The notes beneath the pieces are model-generated. The model saw nothing but the letters and a program-made list of their open reading frames with translations, made no database searches and had not been told where the DNA came from. Position numbers and translations under genes: made by a program. Shown one piece after another: positions 1 through 11,400 of a DNA stretch of 64,000 nucleotides. Position 1 is the first letter of the stretch, and every line of letters starts with the position of its first letter. The DNA is from Populus alba. Taxonomy: Eukaryota; Streptophyta; Magnoliopsida; Malpighiales; Salicaceae. The stretch lies in the NCBI RefSeq assembly GCF_005239225.2, contig NC_133284.1, forward strand, positions 1,951,770 to 2,015,769. Reading direction: 5' to 3'.

Positions 1-860
1 TTAATTTCATCCTTCAATATTTTATTTATTAGGAATTAGTCTTCCTATTTTTTTTTTTATTTGCTTTGTATGAGGTTATATCGGTCTCGTGATTCAAGTC
101 GCGGGTTTGATTGGTTAATCTATGTTGAATTGTGTCATTTTTTAAATTAATTTATTTTTTAAATTTCAACATTGGATTAATTGAAAATTAGATCTCATAA
201 TTTTTTTTTTAATTTTTTCTATAAAGTTATCATAATCTCGTGACTTGAGTTTTTAGTTTGGTAAGTAAACCCGGGTTAACTTAAAACTTTTTTTAGATCT
301 TTTTTTAATTAGATATTTTTTTAATTTCATCCTTAAACATTGAGTTAATTGAGGATTTGGTTTCATAGTTTGTTTCAATTTATTTTTTATGGAGTTATCA
401 TGATCTCATGACCAGAGTTGTGGATTTGACAAGTTAGATACATGTCAATCCAATATATTTTTATTTCAATTTTTTTTTGAAAAAAATATTGTCTTGATTT
501 TTTATAGTGAAACTATACTTTTTACTGATCGTTCAGGTTATTTTTAAATCCATCAACTCCATTGAGTCAGCCCCTATATTTAATTTTTTTCTGCTAAAAA
601 AAAACCTTTAGCAACCTCTAAACAGTTATATTTTTATGTTCAAAATAAATTATCCAACTAATAATAAAGCACGAGCAAATGATCTTTTCTCCAACAAACA
701 AGAAATCTTTTATTACTTTTTTGTTTTAATATGTTGCATCTTTTATTGGATACGAGGGATAACATTAAGAAGGATAAGGACTCTCAAATACTCTCATTTA
801 TATTTTTCAATCCTCTTAACTCGATGAATTACCTCTCATCTTTCCTTTTCTTTGTAATTC
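1..860 (+). repeat. Dispersed AT-rich repeat, copy 1 of 3
   Basis: This T-rich stretch repeats phrases about 'gttatcatgatctcatgac', 'gtttgacgggttaa' and 'caaataataaagcacgagca' type motifs. The part from about 540 to 850 is clearly the same sequence as 42715-43075, and the whole block resembles 44990-45770 in the same orientation. No coding potential is convincing. The wording resembles the body of the Helitron at 35160-37039, so it may be a decayed non-autonomous Helitron, but no 5' TC end or 3' hairpin-CTRR end was located. Confidence 0.55.
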
Positions 861-1660
861 TCAAGATGTAATAAGTATGATAAAAAAAATGATAAAGCTT
901 CTCGAATCAACTCGGGCTAACATAACAAACTTGTAAACTAAGTTGTGAGGTTGGGCCAACCTTATAGAAAGTAAATTGAAGAAAAAATATGTTAATCCCC
1001 GATAGTTAAAATATAGAATAATGAAATCGAGAAAAAAATCGGTCAACAAAAAAAAGCCTACAAAAGTAAAACTCCTACAAACCTTGGGTAAGGCTGCCAA
1101 AACTCACAAGTTAGATCATGCAAACAAGATAACTTGATAGAAGGCAAACCAAGAAAAATAACAAAGTTTAATTTTAAAATAAATTTAATTTTAAAAGATA
1201 AAACTAAAAATATTAAAAAAAAACGACCACCTAAAAATTCCCGAGTTACCCAACCAAACTTGCTTTTTTAAATCATGATATCATAATAACCTAATGGAAA
1301 GGAAACTTAAGAAAATCATGAAGGCTATTTTTTAAAATGAATAATGTTGAAAGATGAAATCGAACAAAATAAGTGCAAAAAAATAATGGTAACCTTAGAT
1401 AATTTTTCAAACCTATGACCTTAGTCACTAAATCAGAAACAACCCATCTAGAAAGACTATGAATCCTAAATCCTAAAAAATCAAATGTCGAATGATAAAA
1501 TAAAATAAAAAAATCAAATATATAAAAGGATCAAGAACAAAAAAAAAATAACAATTAAGAGAATGAGTACTTGATTTGAAAAAAAAAAATGAGAAACAAC
1601 TCTGATGTTTTGAAATAAATAAGTAGGAAAAGGTAATAAAGCCCTTGAAAGCTTAAAAGT
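861..1660. other. Non-coding AT-rich spacer
   Basis: I see no gene, terminal repeat or RNA gene here. The short minus-strand reading frame at 861-1100 has no recognisable family features and an AT-driven composition. Confidence 0.6.
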
Positions 1661-1680
1661 GGGTATGAATGATTAGTCTC

Positions 1681-2800
1681 CATCGGACCACTTCACCATG
1701 GCAAAGAAGAGCTGAAAACAATGGAAGGGCGTAAGATATTGTATTTTTCAAGATTTTTCAAAAAATTCAGCAAGGCATGCTTGGAGGAGTTAGTTAAAGT
1801 TGTAGGGGAGAGGGAGACAAGATTGCGTAGCTGTTATGCAGAAACCATTGATCTTAGTAGCGAGGAATATGTGAAAATGATGTTAATGGATAATGTCTTC
1901 ATCATTGTGATCTTCCTGAAAAATGGTTACGAAGACGTCAACCGTTTATTCAATAAACCATGGATGCTAGGCGATATAGCATTTGACATGTTCTTGATTG
2001 AAAATCATCTTCCATTCTTCATTCTTGAGGATTTGTTTAAAGCATCCGAAATAGCCAGCCGTTTCGACGAGGAATGTTCAGTGATTAAGCGTGCCTACAA
2101 GTTCTTTAAAGATGATTGGAATTCTTTGTTGAGTACTGAAGGCATTTTGGAGGAAATGAAAGCCTCCGAAGTAGCACATTTTGTTGACCTTGTAAGAAAT
2201 GTCAGAAGCCATCAGAGCCGAACGCACCAGAAGCACTAGAGTCTATAAACGTACCAAGTGTTACAGAGCTCCAGCAAGCTGGGGTCAAGTTCAAGTTTAG
2301 TCCAAGCAAAAGCTTACTTGACATGAAATTCGATAGGGGGATTCTGGAAATCCCACTATTAAGAGTACAGGATAGTACAGAGATCTACTTCAGGAATCTC
2401 CAGGCATTTGATAAATGTGATAGTCTGGATCAAGACCATATAGGTGACTATATTTCGATGATTAATTTCCTCTTCATTTCTCCTAAGGATGTGGAAATCC
2501 TTGTAGAAAATAGAATCATAGAAAACTGGATACATGACAATGAAGCTGTGTCAACTGTTCTTCACGATATTTCCAAGCTAAATGATCTCTCTCAGAACAA
2601 TTCCATCTTGGCTGGCCTCGTTTAAGATCTGAATGCATACTGCAAGAGACCTTGGAAAAAACGGAAGGAAATCTTGAAACAAGGTTATTGCAGTGCTCCA
2701 CGGGCCATAATATCTCTTATTGCAGCAGTTATTCTCCTCGACTCACTGTTATACAGGCAGTGTGTTCTGTTATTGCAGCAGTTATTCTCCTCGACTTCTG
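1681..2800 (+). pseudogene. DUF247 (UPF0481) pseudogene, 5'-truncated and frameshifted
   Basis: Translation starts mid-protein at the conserved family segment 'SIGPLHHGKEEL' (about 1682-1715). It continues through the 'ETRLRSCYAE', 'MMLMDNVFII' and 'PFFILEDL' motifs, so roughly the first 60 residues are missing. The frame breaks near 2200-2212; the next frame runs through 'LQQAGVKFKF' to about 2625, where a TAA precedes the expected C-terminal end. The last part, with the hydrophobic tail region, is recognisable to about 2800 but scrambled by a local duplication of 'TTATTGCAGCAGTTATTCTC' (near 2718 and 2773). DUF247 proteins are plant-specific, usually 400-550 residues, with one C-terminal membrane segment. 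This copy cannot make one. It lies opposite in strand to the nearest other copy at 3308-3368. Confidence 0.85.
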
Positions 2801-3084
2801 ATTGCTTTGCACTCCCTTGCTAATCAATGTTAAGCTTCTAATTATCAGTTAGCCTGTTCGTTGAATGATTATTTTTTCGAATAATGAATTTCTGTAAGGT
2901 TAACACTATGTGTTACAATGCTATTTCTGAAGAAATGGTTTGATTTTTATGTACAAAGGTGCAAGAGTACCTATAATTAGATACCAGCAGCACAAATGTA
3001 ATGCATGACCGTACTCAAATTTTGCTTAGATTGTTTTACAGAAGCCTATTCAGCCTTAAGATTAAGGCCCAAATCTATTCAGCT

Positions 3085-3368
3085 TAGAACTAAGTTATTG
3101 CAATACTGAAATGCACTTCAATGCCATTCATTACATGATCCTTTTCTGACTAATTGATAGCATGTTAATTGATACAAACCATTTTGCAGAGCAAACAAGA
3201 CGAGGAAGAAACTAGCACTGATCATTTAATGAAGTACATTATAGCAATCTCACAGGAAACAAACAGAACACACTTTTATTTGTAGGACACGATCGAAAGG
3301 GTAGCACCTATTTCACTTGAATGGCAGAACACACTGCTTGTATGACAGTGAGTATTAGAAGAGCCCCA
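3085..3368 (-). pseudogene. DUF247 C-terminal fragment with 3' flank
   Basis: The sequence matches the 3' end and downstream flank of the intact DUF247 gene at 37773-39077, matching about 37565-37840. The stop codon lies at 3308-3310, followed (reading leftward on the minus strand, downstream) by the shared flank. Only about 19 codons of the hydrophobic tail remain before similarity stops abruptly near 3368. Beyond that the sequence belongs to unrelated DNA and then the CACTA remnant. It may be one end of a DUF247 gene broken by the CACTA element, but its flank is closer to the 37.8-kb gene than to the fragment on the far side (23315-23442). Confidence 0.8.
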
Positions 3369-3717
3369 TTCTTTTTGATATACTAATTTTTAAAGTCGTC
3401 GCGATGTCGGGTGTGACACCATTTATTTTAATTGTTAGTATAGAGTTTTTTTTTTTAATTTATTGAATATAGTTTATTGTTGTATTGGCATAATTATTGA
3501 ATAATTTGTTGAATTGTAATTTTTAATGTTGAATTTACCTTAGGATTAGTAATTGAATATGTTGGAATAATTAGTATAGATTGGGTCAATTGGTTGTGAC
3601 TATTGTTAATATTTGCAAGTTTGTGGATTTGGGTAGTATCCAGTATAGGGGAGGTGCTGTCGAATTTCTTTTAACATTTGAATTTAATTATATAATTATT
3701 TGAATAAAATTGGGTAG

Positions 3718-3951
3718 ATGCGTAAAATGAAAACCAGAGCTGGTCGTTCACGTACAGTCGCAGCTAGTTCGTCTAGCAGTGATGATGATATTCCCTTAGG
3801 TGCCTCTCAAGAAGAGGCACCTACACCAACTGCGTCATCAACCGATGCTAGCTCTTCCAATGCTAGTTCACAGCGCAGAAGTGGTGTGCCTTCACAGCGG
3901 AATCAATTTACCCTCAAGTACGAGGCACAGTGGAAGGACGACCTTTCAATG
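3718..3951 (+). pseudogene. CACTA ORF2, exon 1
   Basis: An ATG at 3718 opens a Ser- and Gln-rich N terminus ('MRKMKTRAGRSRTVAASSSS') that ends in the sequence 'FTLKYEAQWKDDLS'. This is followed by a strong plant donor site, AAT|GTAAGT, at 3951/3952. The Tat/Ogre element lies 58 bp into this intron. The reading frame resumes after the right LTR with an acceptor TTATATTCAG ending at 21340. I recognise the protein type as the second ORF of plant En/Spm elements (plant transposase, Ptta/En/Spm family). The exon itself is open, but the downstream exons are full of stops. Confidence 0.7.
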
Positions 3952-4004
3952 TAAGTTTGTTAAGGTTTTAGTTTTTTTTAAAAAAAAATTATAACATAAT
4001 TTAT

Positions 4005-4009
4005 GAAGT
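4005..4009. repeat. Target-site duplication GAAGT (left copy)
   Basis: GAAGT directly precedes the TG of the left LTR (4010) and recurs at 21303-21307 directly after the CA of the right LTR. A 5-bp duplication is the normal integrase footprint for Ty3/gypsy elements. It shows that the two LTRs still belong to one original insertion event. Confidence 0.95.
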
Positions 4010-6739
4010 TGTCGCACGTGTGCGGCGTCGCGGCGAAAATAACATAGTTTGTTCCCATTTTCTTATCTACAATGTAAATCTATCTATATCTATGGGGATA
4101 CAAGAAAATATTGTCTTTTGTGGGTGGAAAATGGAATGGGAGTCGCCACCTAGTATTTTGGTTACTAGGAACCCTAACTGGTCTCAAAGATCGGGTACGG
4201 GGACTGGTTGCGTAAAGGGAAGGTATTAGCACCCCAAATACGCCCTACCTAAGGTAAGCTGCATTGTTTTATTGTCTGATAAAATCTAAGGTATTTTCAT
4301 GTTTTTCTAGTTGTTGGTCTGTCTATGGTTCAAGAAAAATTCTTCTCAGTAAGAAAGTCTTTATCTTATCGGGTAAAATCCTAACCGTTCTAATGTCTAT
4401 ACCAAAACTTTATTAATAATATTTAGGAATACGTTTTACGTATAAATTCGTAATCCCAAATACTACTAATAGCACCAAAAAGATTTTTTAGAATTTTTGA
4501 AATATTGGCCTAGTTCTCATGGCTTGAATAAACTGGTTATTAAAGCCAAAATGCATGCTAATACATATATTGTTTTGAAAAATTTTCTTTGTTGTGTGAA
4601 AATATGATATTATAATATTTATATATATATTGGAGAGACCAGGCCGTATTTTAAAACAAAAACAATTTTTTTGGAAAATATTTTTTTTATGTTTTTGACG
4701 AAAATCGGGTATTTTAAATACTGAGCTTGTATCCTTACGGTATAAAAATACAACCCAATATTAATCCGCTTTGATAAAAATATGCAGGAAAAAAAAAAAA
4801 AAGCAAAAACATTTTTTATTCTGAAAATCTTTGATATTTTGACGAAAACCGGGTATTTTTAACACTGGTTTTGTATCTTTACGGTATAAAAATACGAACC
4901 AACATTAAACACTTTTGACCAAAACATGCAGGAAAATCAACAATATTTTTAAAGATTTTTCAGAATATTTTTTTTTATTTTATAATATATATACACACAT
5001 ATATCATATAATATATAATAATATATAATATAATAGGTTAAGTGGGCGGGCCGGCCCAACTAAATGGGCCGGACAGCCCAGGAAAAAAAACATTGGGCCG
5101 AATTCGGCCCACCATAAAACTGGGCCGATCTCGGCCCAACTAAAAATTCACTCCTTGGTCTGGGCCCGACCGGCCCAGATCACAGGGCTGGGCCAGAACC
5201 ATTCTGGCCCACCCCCAAACTATACTGGGCCAGAATCAGTCTGGCCTAGAGAAGAAAATACAACGCTGGGCCAGCATCAGCCTGGCCCAGCAAACTAAAC
5301 GGGGGGGAGGGAATTATTTTCCCTCCCCACCTCCTGCATGCAGAAACGATTCTGCATGCAGGAGGAAAACTTAGGCAGCAAAAGGAAGAAAATGCAGGGG
5401 GAAGATGCGTACCTGGCGAGGAGGAGGCGGTTGCTGGTGGTGCTGTGGCTCGCGAACGGTGGCTGCGGGCAGGGCTGCGGCTGTTCGAACGGCGGAGGGT
5501 GCGGTTGTTATCCACGGTTCGTCGTCGTTCCCCCGGTTTGCTGCTTCGGTTTCGGCTTCTTCAGTTCCCTCCTGGTGTCAGCTTTCCCAAGCTTCTCAAC
5601 TTTGGGTTCTTTTGTTTCTGGTTTTTTAGTTAAGTGGTTTCTCTCTCCTTCGGTTTCTCTCTCTCTCTTCTTTTGTCTCGGTTTTTTTTCTTCCCTCTCC
5701 TCCTGCTTCCCCTTCCCTTTTTTTCGTCCCACTTTCCTTCGGGTCACCTGCTTTTATAGGGGGAGAAGGAGTCTTGGGGCGAACCAAGGTGGAGGCTGGT
5801 CGGCCATTGGGCGCGACTGTCAAGGCGTGTGGGCTTCGGTCCCGGTGTGGTGCGCGGCGGGTGGTCGGCCAATGTCTTCAACGGCGTGTGGCCTTCGGTC
5901 CGGTCGGTAGGAGAGGGGGACAAGCGCCATTTAAATAAGCTTTCTTTTTTCTTTCTTCCCCGCTGTCTGTTCGGGGGGAGGGAAGAAGAAAGGTGAACAG
6001 TGCCGTTCAAAACGGCACCGTTCGGTCCTTTTTTTTTTTTTTTTTAAAATCAGTCCTTAATTTATCCTTTGTTCTATTAAGTCCTCAAATCTGATCCTGA
6101 TTTTAAGAATAAAATTCAATTGCACCCCCGCTAATTTCGGCCTCCACCCCTCAAGTCGGCCGCGTTTTCCATTCTAATCCCTGGCCTCTGTTTTGTTCAA
6201 TTACGCCCTCAATTGATTAATAAACTTCCAATTTCTTCAATTAGGCCCCTGGACAGAATAATTTCAGCCCCTCTATTTACGCGCCTCTTCCAATTTGGTC
6301 CCTGGTTTCGGATTTTCTTAATTAAGTCCCTGATTGGCCATTAAACTTCAATATTTATGCAATTAAGCCCCTGATTTGGCCTAATAAATTCCAAAAAAAT
6401 ATATTTTGGCCCCAAAACTTAAATTTCTTCTGATTAAAACCCACATTGACTTAAAAATCAATTTTTCTTGCAATCAAAACCCCTATAAAATCCATTAAAA
6501 ATCCAATTAAGTCCATAAACATCCAAATTTGGGCTTTTCTCCTCAAAATTCAAAATTTCTTATCCATCAGGACTCTCATCATCCAAGAATATACTGTAAA
6601 AATCCGATCTTGGTATTTTTTAACCTCCTTGACCAAATCTTCCAACCATTTTCCGAGCGCTCCTGCCTCCTGTTATTTTTCTAACCTTCTTTGGCTATTT
6701 ATATTATTTTTTGTGGGGACCCAAAAATGGGTTACAACA
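4010..6739 (-). repeat. 3' LTR of the Tat/Ogre element (left LTR)
   Basis: This is a 2730-bp direct repeat of 18574-21302. Its left third is AT-rich with repeated 'acgaaaa(t/c)cgggtatttt' units near 4700-4920. The middle (5051-5365) is a GC-rich run of palindromes. A C/T-rich block follows, then a region of 'aattaagccc' phrases. Open frames of up to 190 codons in the GC-rich part (for example 5338-5910) occur identically in both LTRs and read antisense to the element; I do not treat them as genes. Confidence 0.97.
5051..5365. repeat. Cluster of nine palindromes in the left LTR
   Basis: Nine inverted repeats follow one another: 5051-5072, 5094-5111, 5121-5138, 5161-5177, 5189-5211, 5226-5248, 5267-5289, 5304-5328 and 5330-5365. 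The first seven share GGGCC/GGCCC ends, but their inner stem bases differ while staying largely complementary (GGGCCGA..TCGGCCC, GGGCCAGAA..TTCTGGCCC, GGGCCAGC..CCTGGCCC). The last has 16-bp perfect arms (CCTCCTGCATGCAGAA) and a 4-nt loop. TGGGCC is also the plant 'site II' promoter motif bound by TCP factors, so the cluster could act as DNA enhancer sites or as RNA structure. Confidence 0.9.
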
Positions 6740-6753
6740 GCTGCCCCCTCTTT
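6740..6753 (-). promoter_or_regulatory. Polypurine tract
   Basis: On the minus strand AAAGAGGGGGCAGC abuts the first base of the 3' LTR. A purine run in this place primes plus-strand DNA synthesis in LTR retroelements. Its position fixes the element's orientation independently of the ORFs. Confidence 0.88.
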
Positions 6754-6891
6754 ATAATGCTTACGGAGCAAGGGTTTTGCGCAGTAAGTTTTATAAAGAT
6801 AATCCGATTTGAACTCCCGCAAGTGATCTGGTCGAAGCTTGATCGATCTGAAAATCTTTCTTTACAGCAATCCTCTTCGGCCTAAACCATT

Positions 6892-7777
6892 GGAATCCCA
6901 TCTGGCGATTCCCTGAAAATATAAAAACATGAGGTCCCATCTGGCGACCCCCAAGATAGTGAAACACGAGATCCCTTCTGGCGATCTCAAACAACCTGGA
7001 ATCCCATCTGGCGATTCCTTTTAGCTAACATGAAATACGAGGTCCCATCTGGCAACCTCCAAATAGTGAATCACGAGATCCCTTCTGGCGATCTCCTTTA
7101 AACAACTTGGAATCCCATCTGGCGATTCCTTTTAACAATCATGAAATATGCGGTCCCATCTGGCGACCTCCAAATACCAAAATACGAGATCCCTTCTGGC
7201 GATCTCTAACAACCTGGAATCCCATCTGGCGATTCCTTTTAACTAACATGAAATACGAGGTCCCATCTGGCAACCTCCCAATAGTGAATCACGAGATCCC
7301 TTCTGGCGATCTCCTTTAAACAACTTGGAATCCCATCTGGCGATTCCTTTTAACAATCATGAAATATGCGATCCCATCTGGCGACCTCCAAATACCAAAA
7401 TACGAGATCCCTTCTGGCGATCTCTAACAACCTGGAATCCCATCTGGCAATTCCTTTTATGAAAATATGAGGTCCCTTCTGGCGACCTTCATCCAAATAC
7501 GAGATCCCTTCTGGTGATCTCAACCAACTTGGAATCCCATCTGGCGATTCCCTGTTATTCAAAACTGAAATATGAAGTCCCTTCTGGCGACCTTCATTGA
7601 AGTACGAGATCCCTTCTGGCGATCTCTTTTAACCAAACAACTTGGAATCCCATCTGGCAATTCCCTGTTATTCAAAACTGAAATATGAAGTCCCTTCTGG
7701 CGACCTTCATTGAAGTACGAGATCCCTTCTGGCGATCTCTTTTAACCAAACAACTTGGAATCCCATCTGGCGATTCC
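6892..7777 (-). repeat. Tandem array of 25 short hairpin units in the 3' untranslated region
   Basis: Twenty-five 21-nt inverted repeats lie 10-20 bases apart. Three stem types rotate in fixed order: GGAATC..GATTCC (6892, 6998, 7109, 7216, 7327, 7434, 7531, 7644, 7757), GAGGTC..GACCTC or variants (6931, 7039, 7150, 7257, 7368, 7469, 7574, 7687) and GAGATC..GATCTC (6968, 7075, 7186, 7293, 7404, 7501, 7606, 7719). The 9-nt middle, CC(A/T)TCTGGC, is nearly constant. The triplet repeats every 97-113 bp, with an alternating 111/107-bp period suggesting a higher-order unit. Hypervariable tandem repeats in 3' regions are known for Tat/Ogre elements; hairpin units with covarying stems are the unusual part. 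Confidence 0.95.
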
Positions 7778-8454
7778 CTTTTACCGATTGCGATCGATGT
7801 CGTTCTTCCAGCTGTCAGGATTTGAAAAAATATTATCTTCTCTTCTTGTTGTTCTAGAATCCACTCAATGATTCCTTCTTCATCCACAATCTTGCGGGAG
7901 TGCACTAAGATCTCCTCCTGTAACGATAAAAGAGATACATGCAATGATTTTATGATTAGATGCAATGCATGCCTTCGTACCTGGTTTTGAAACATAGGCC
8001 CCATCATCTTCTTCCAGTTCATGAAGCTCTTTCTTATCATGAGCTTGCTTTTGAAGTCGTATGCTGGATTCATCTCCCGTCTTGCCCTTTTTTACTTATC
8101 ATATTCTTGGAGAAGAAGTCTTTGACTTTCCTCCAGTAGTCCGCTTTTCAGAATGTAAGACTTGTTATTGCCTTTTTGTCATGCTTTTGTCAAATGCTTT
8201 AGCTTGGTTTTCAAATCTATAGGCTTCCGTAAAAACTTTTCATAAAAAACATTTTGTACATGCCCCCAGTGTAGGGGTGTGATCCTAGTCTGAGCTTTTA
8301 TATAGAGAAGAAATTCGTTCAATCGATGCTAGACTTTTAAATGAGTGATGAGATGCGCTGTTGGGATTAATGCAAAAATGATTGTTGTGAGATCAATGCA
8401 CAAAAGGAAAGAAATCCATGGCCAAACTTTGCTTTATTGATTTAGAGGCCTACA
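7778..8454 (-). other. 3' region between integrase stop and hairpin array
   Basis: This 0.68-kb stretch is internal to the retrotransposon. A minus-strand frame (7672-8073, 133 codons) starts here and runs into the hairpin array. It has no recognisable domain and its C-terminal part is only the translated array, so I regard it as untranslated. I see no other structure. Confidence 0.55.
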
Positions 8455-11400
8455 TCAAGCATAATATCTTTTTACAGAGTCAGAATTCACAGGTCGAGCT
8501 AGGTCTTCTCCATCCATTCTAGCTAACTTCAACGCTCCTCCTGAGAATGCCTTCGTTACTATATAAGGACCCTCGTAGTTTGGTGCCCATTTGCTTTGAT
8601 CATCTCCGGGTAATGACAATATTTTCTTCAATACTAGATCTCCTTCTTGAAACAACCGCAGTCTAACCTTCTTATCATACGCCTTAGCCATTCGTTTCTG
8701 GTAAAGCTGGTGATGACATATTGCGGCTATCCTCTTTTCACTAATCAGGTTCAGTTGCTCGTGTCTCACTTTGGCCCACTCGGCCTCTTCTAACTCTGAA
8801 TCTATTAACACTCTTAACGACGGGATTTCCACTTCCAAAGGCATCACTGCTTCCATACCGTACACCAAAGAATATGGGGTAGCCCCTGTCGAGGTTCGAA
8901 CTGCGGTGCGATATGCATGAAGGGCAAATGATAACATCTCATGCCAATCCTTATAGGTGACTACCATCTTCTGAATAATCTTTTTGACATTCTTGTTAGC
9001 AGCTTCTACCGCCCCATTCATTTTCTGTCTATATGGCGAAGAATTGGAATGCTTGATTTTCCATTTCGTGCAGAGCTCTACCATCATCTTGCCGTTGAAA
9101 TTCTGGGCATTATCAGTTATAATCTTTTCTGGTGGACCATACCGACATATCAAATCTCTCTCGATAAATTTCTTCACCACTTTTTGCGTCACATGCGCAA
9201 ATGACCCGGCTTCGACCCATTTTATGAAGTAGTCAATAGCCACGAGGATAAATCTATGACCATTGCTCGCTTTTGGGTTTACAGGTCCAATCACATCAAT
9301 TCCCCACATCGCGAAGGGCCATGGAGATGTTAAGTTAAACAGAGGAGCTGGTGGCATATTGACCTTGTCACTATAAATTTGACATTTGTGACATTTTCTG
9401 ACATAGTTGATACAGTCTTTTTCTAGTGTCATCCAAAAATAACCAGCCCTTTGGATTTTCCTTGCCATCATATGCCCACTAGCATGGGTTGAGCAAATCC
9501 CTTCATGGACCTCTTTTAATGCCCTTCTAGCATCTGCCTCATCCAAACATCTTAACAGGGTTCCATCAAATGACCTTTTATATAAAATCTCTCCATCTAA
9601 ATAGAAGTCTATGGCTAACCTTCTCAAAGTTTTCTTATCCGTCTTAGAAGCTCCCCCCGGATATTCCTGCTTCTGCACCAGATTCTTGATATCGTAATAC
9701 CAAGGTTGTCCGTCTATCTCTCCTTCAATTAAACAACAGTGAGCTGGATCATTTCTAATATCAATGTGTACCGGCTGTACCTTGCACTTGAGATCAATGG
9801 TAGTCATAGCAGCTAGTGTGGCCAAAGCATCCGCAAAATGATTCCCCTCCCTTCCCAGATGGGTGAATCTAATTTCTTCAAATTCCTTTGCTAGCATGGA
9901 TAGGTATTCTTGGTACGGCCTCAACTTTTCTTCTTTGGTTTGCCATTCCCCTTTCACCTGGTAGATTATCAACATTGAATCCCCATATACATCTATCTTT
10001 TTTATTTCCAGCTCCAATGCGGCTTCTAAACCGAGGATACAGGCTTCATACTCAGCTGTATTGTTGGTGCACTCGAAGTGTAGTTTGACCGAAACTGGGT
10101 ATTGCTTCTTATTAGGAGAGATTATTATTGCCCCTGCCCCGTTACCATATACATTTACTGCTCCATCAAAAAACATGGTCCACCAATCTGTCTTCTCTTC
10201 CTCCTTTTCTACTGACAATATATCTTCATCAGGGAAATCAAAATCCAAAGGTTCGTAATCTTCAACAGCATTATCAGCCAGATGGTCTGCGATTGCACTC
10301 CCTTTTACGGCTTTCCTTGTCATATACACTATGTCATATTCTGCTAATAAAACTTGCCACCTTGCAATTCTACTTGAGAGAAAAGGCTTATTACAAATAT
10401 ACCTCAGAGGATCCACTTTTGAAATCAACCAAGTGGTATAGTATAACATGTAATGTCGCAACCTCTTTGCCGCCCACACCAACGCACAACAAAGCCTTTC
10501 TATCTCCGTGTATCTGGACTCACATTCAGTGAATTTCTTACTCAAGTAATAAATAGCTCTTTCCTTCCTTCCGGTTTCATCATGCTGACCCAATACACAT
10601 CCCATGGCTACTTCAGTTACGGTTAGATATAATACTAGAGGTTTCCCTGATACAGGAGGCACCAGTAAAGGTGGATTTTGTAAATAATGCTTGATTTTAT
10701 TGAATGCCTCCTCGCACTCCTCATTCCAGGTTCCAGGATTCTTTTTCCTTAGTAGTCGGAATATAGGCTCGCATGTTGTTGTTAGCTGAGCTATAAATCG
10801 AGCAATGTAATTCAACCTTCCTAAGAATCCTCTTACTTCTTTCTCCGTTTTAGGGGACGACATGGCCTGGATGGCCCTTACTTTATCCGGATCCACCTCT
10901 ATACCTCTATCACTTACCACAAATCCCAACAGCCTGCCCGATTTAACTCCGAATGAACATTTTGCAGGATTAAGCCTTAGTTCATACTTCCTCAACCTCT
11001 CAAATAACTTCCTCAAAACTTCCACATGATCCTGTCCCTTTTTAGACTTGGCAATCATATCATCTACATACACCTCAATTTCTTTATGCATCATGTCGTG
11101 GAATAGAGTCACCATTGCTCTTTGATATGTTGCACCTGCATTCTTTAACCCAAATGGCATGACCTTGTAGCAGTAGGTCCCCCAAGGTGTGACGAAAGTT
11201 GTTTTCGCTTTATCCTCTAAAGCCATTTTTATTTGGTTGTATCCTGAAAAACCGTCCATAAAGGAATAGGTGGAACTTCGGGCAGCATTATCCACTAAAA
11301 CATCTATGTGTGGTAGAGGAAAATCATCCTTAGGGCTAGCTTTATTCAAATTCCGAAAATCCACACAAACTCGAATCTTCCCTTCCTTCTTAGGCACCAC

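Noticed and set aside
3369..3720. Search for the left CACTA terminus next to the DUF247 break
   Set aside because: No CACTA(C/G)AA terminus or subterminal repeat found here. 'tgtcgggtgtgacacc' near 3403 is a short palindrome but not a CACTA end.
5338..5910. Open frames up to 190 codons in the LTR (also at 19905-20477), plus or minus strand
   Set aside because: They are in a GC-rich, palindrome-rich LTR region, occur in both LTRs, overlap in several frames on both strands, and show no family features.
6892..7777. CRISPR-like look: short repeats at regular spacing
   Set aside because: Repeats are of three classes in rotation, the linkers are also repeated, and the array lies inside a plant retrotransposon next to its polypurine tract. 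No cas genes.
7350..8073. Minus-strand frames over the hairpin array with repeated 'ARRDLVF' and 'ARWD' peptides
   Set aside because: The peptide repeats are a translation of the DNA repeat; stops interrupt the frames and no start context or domain is present.
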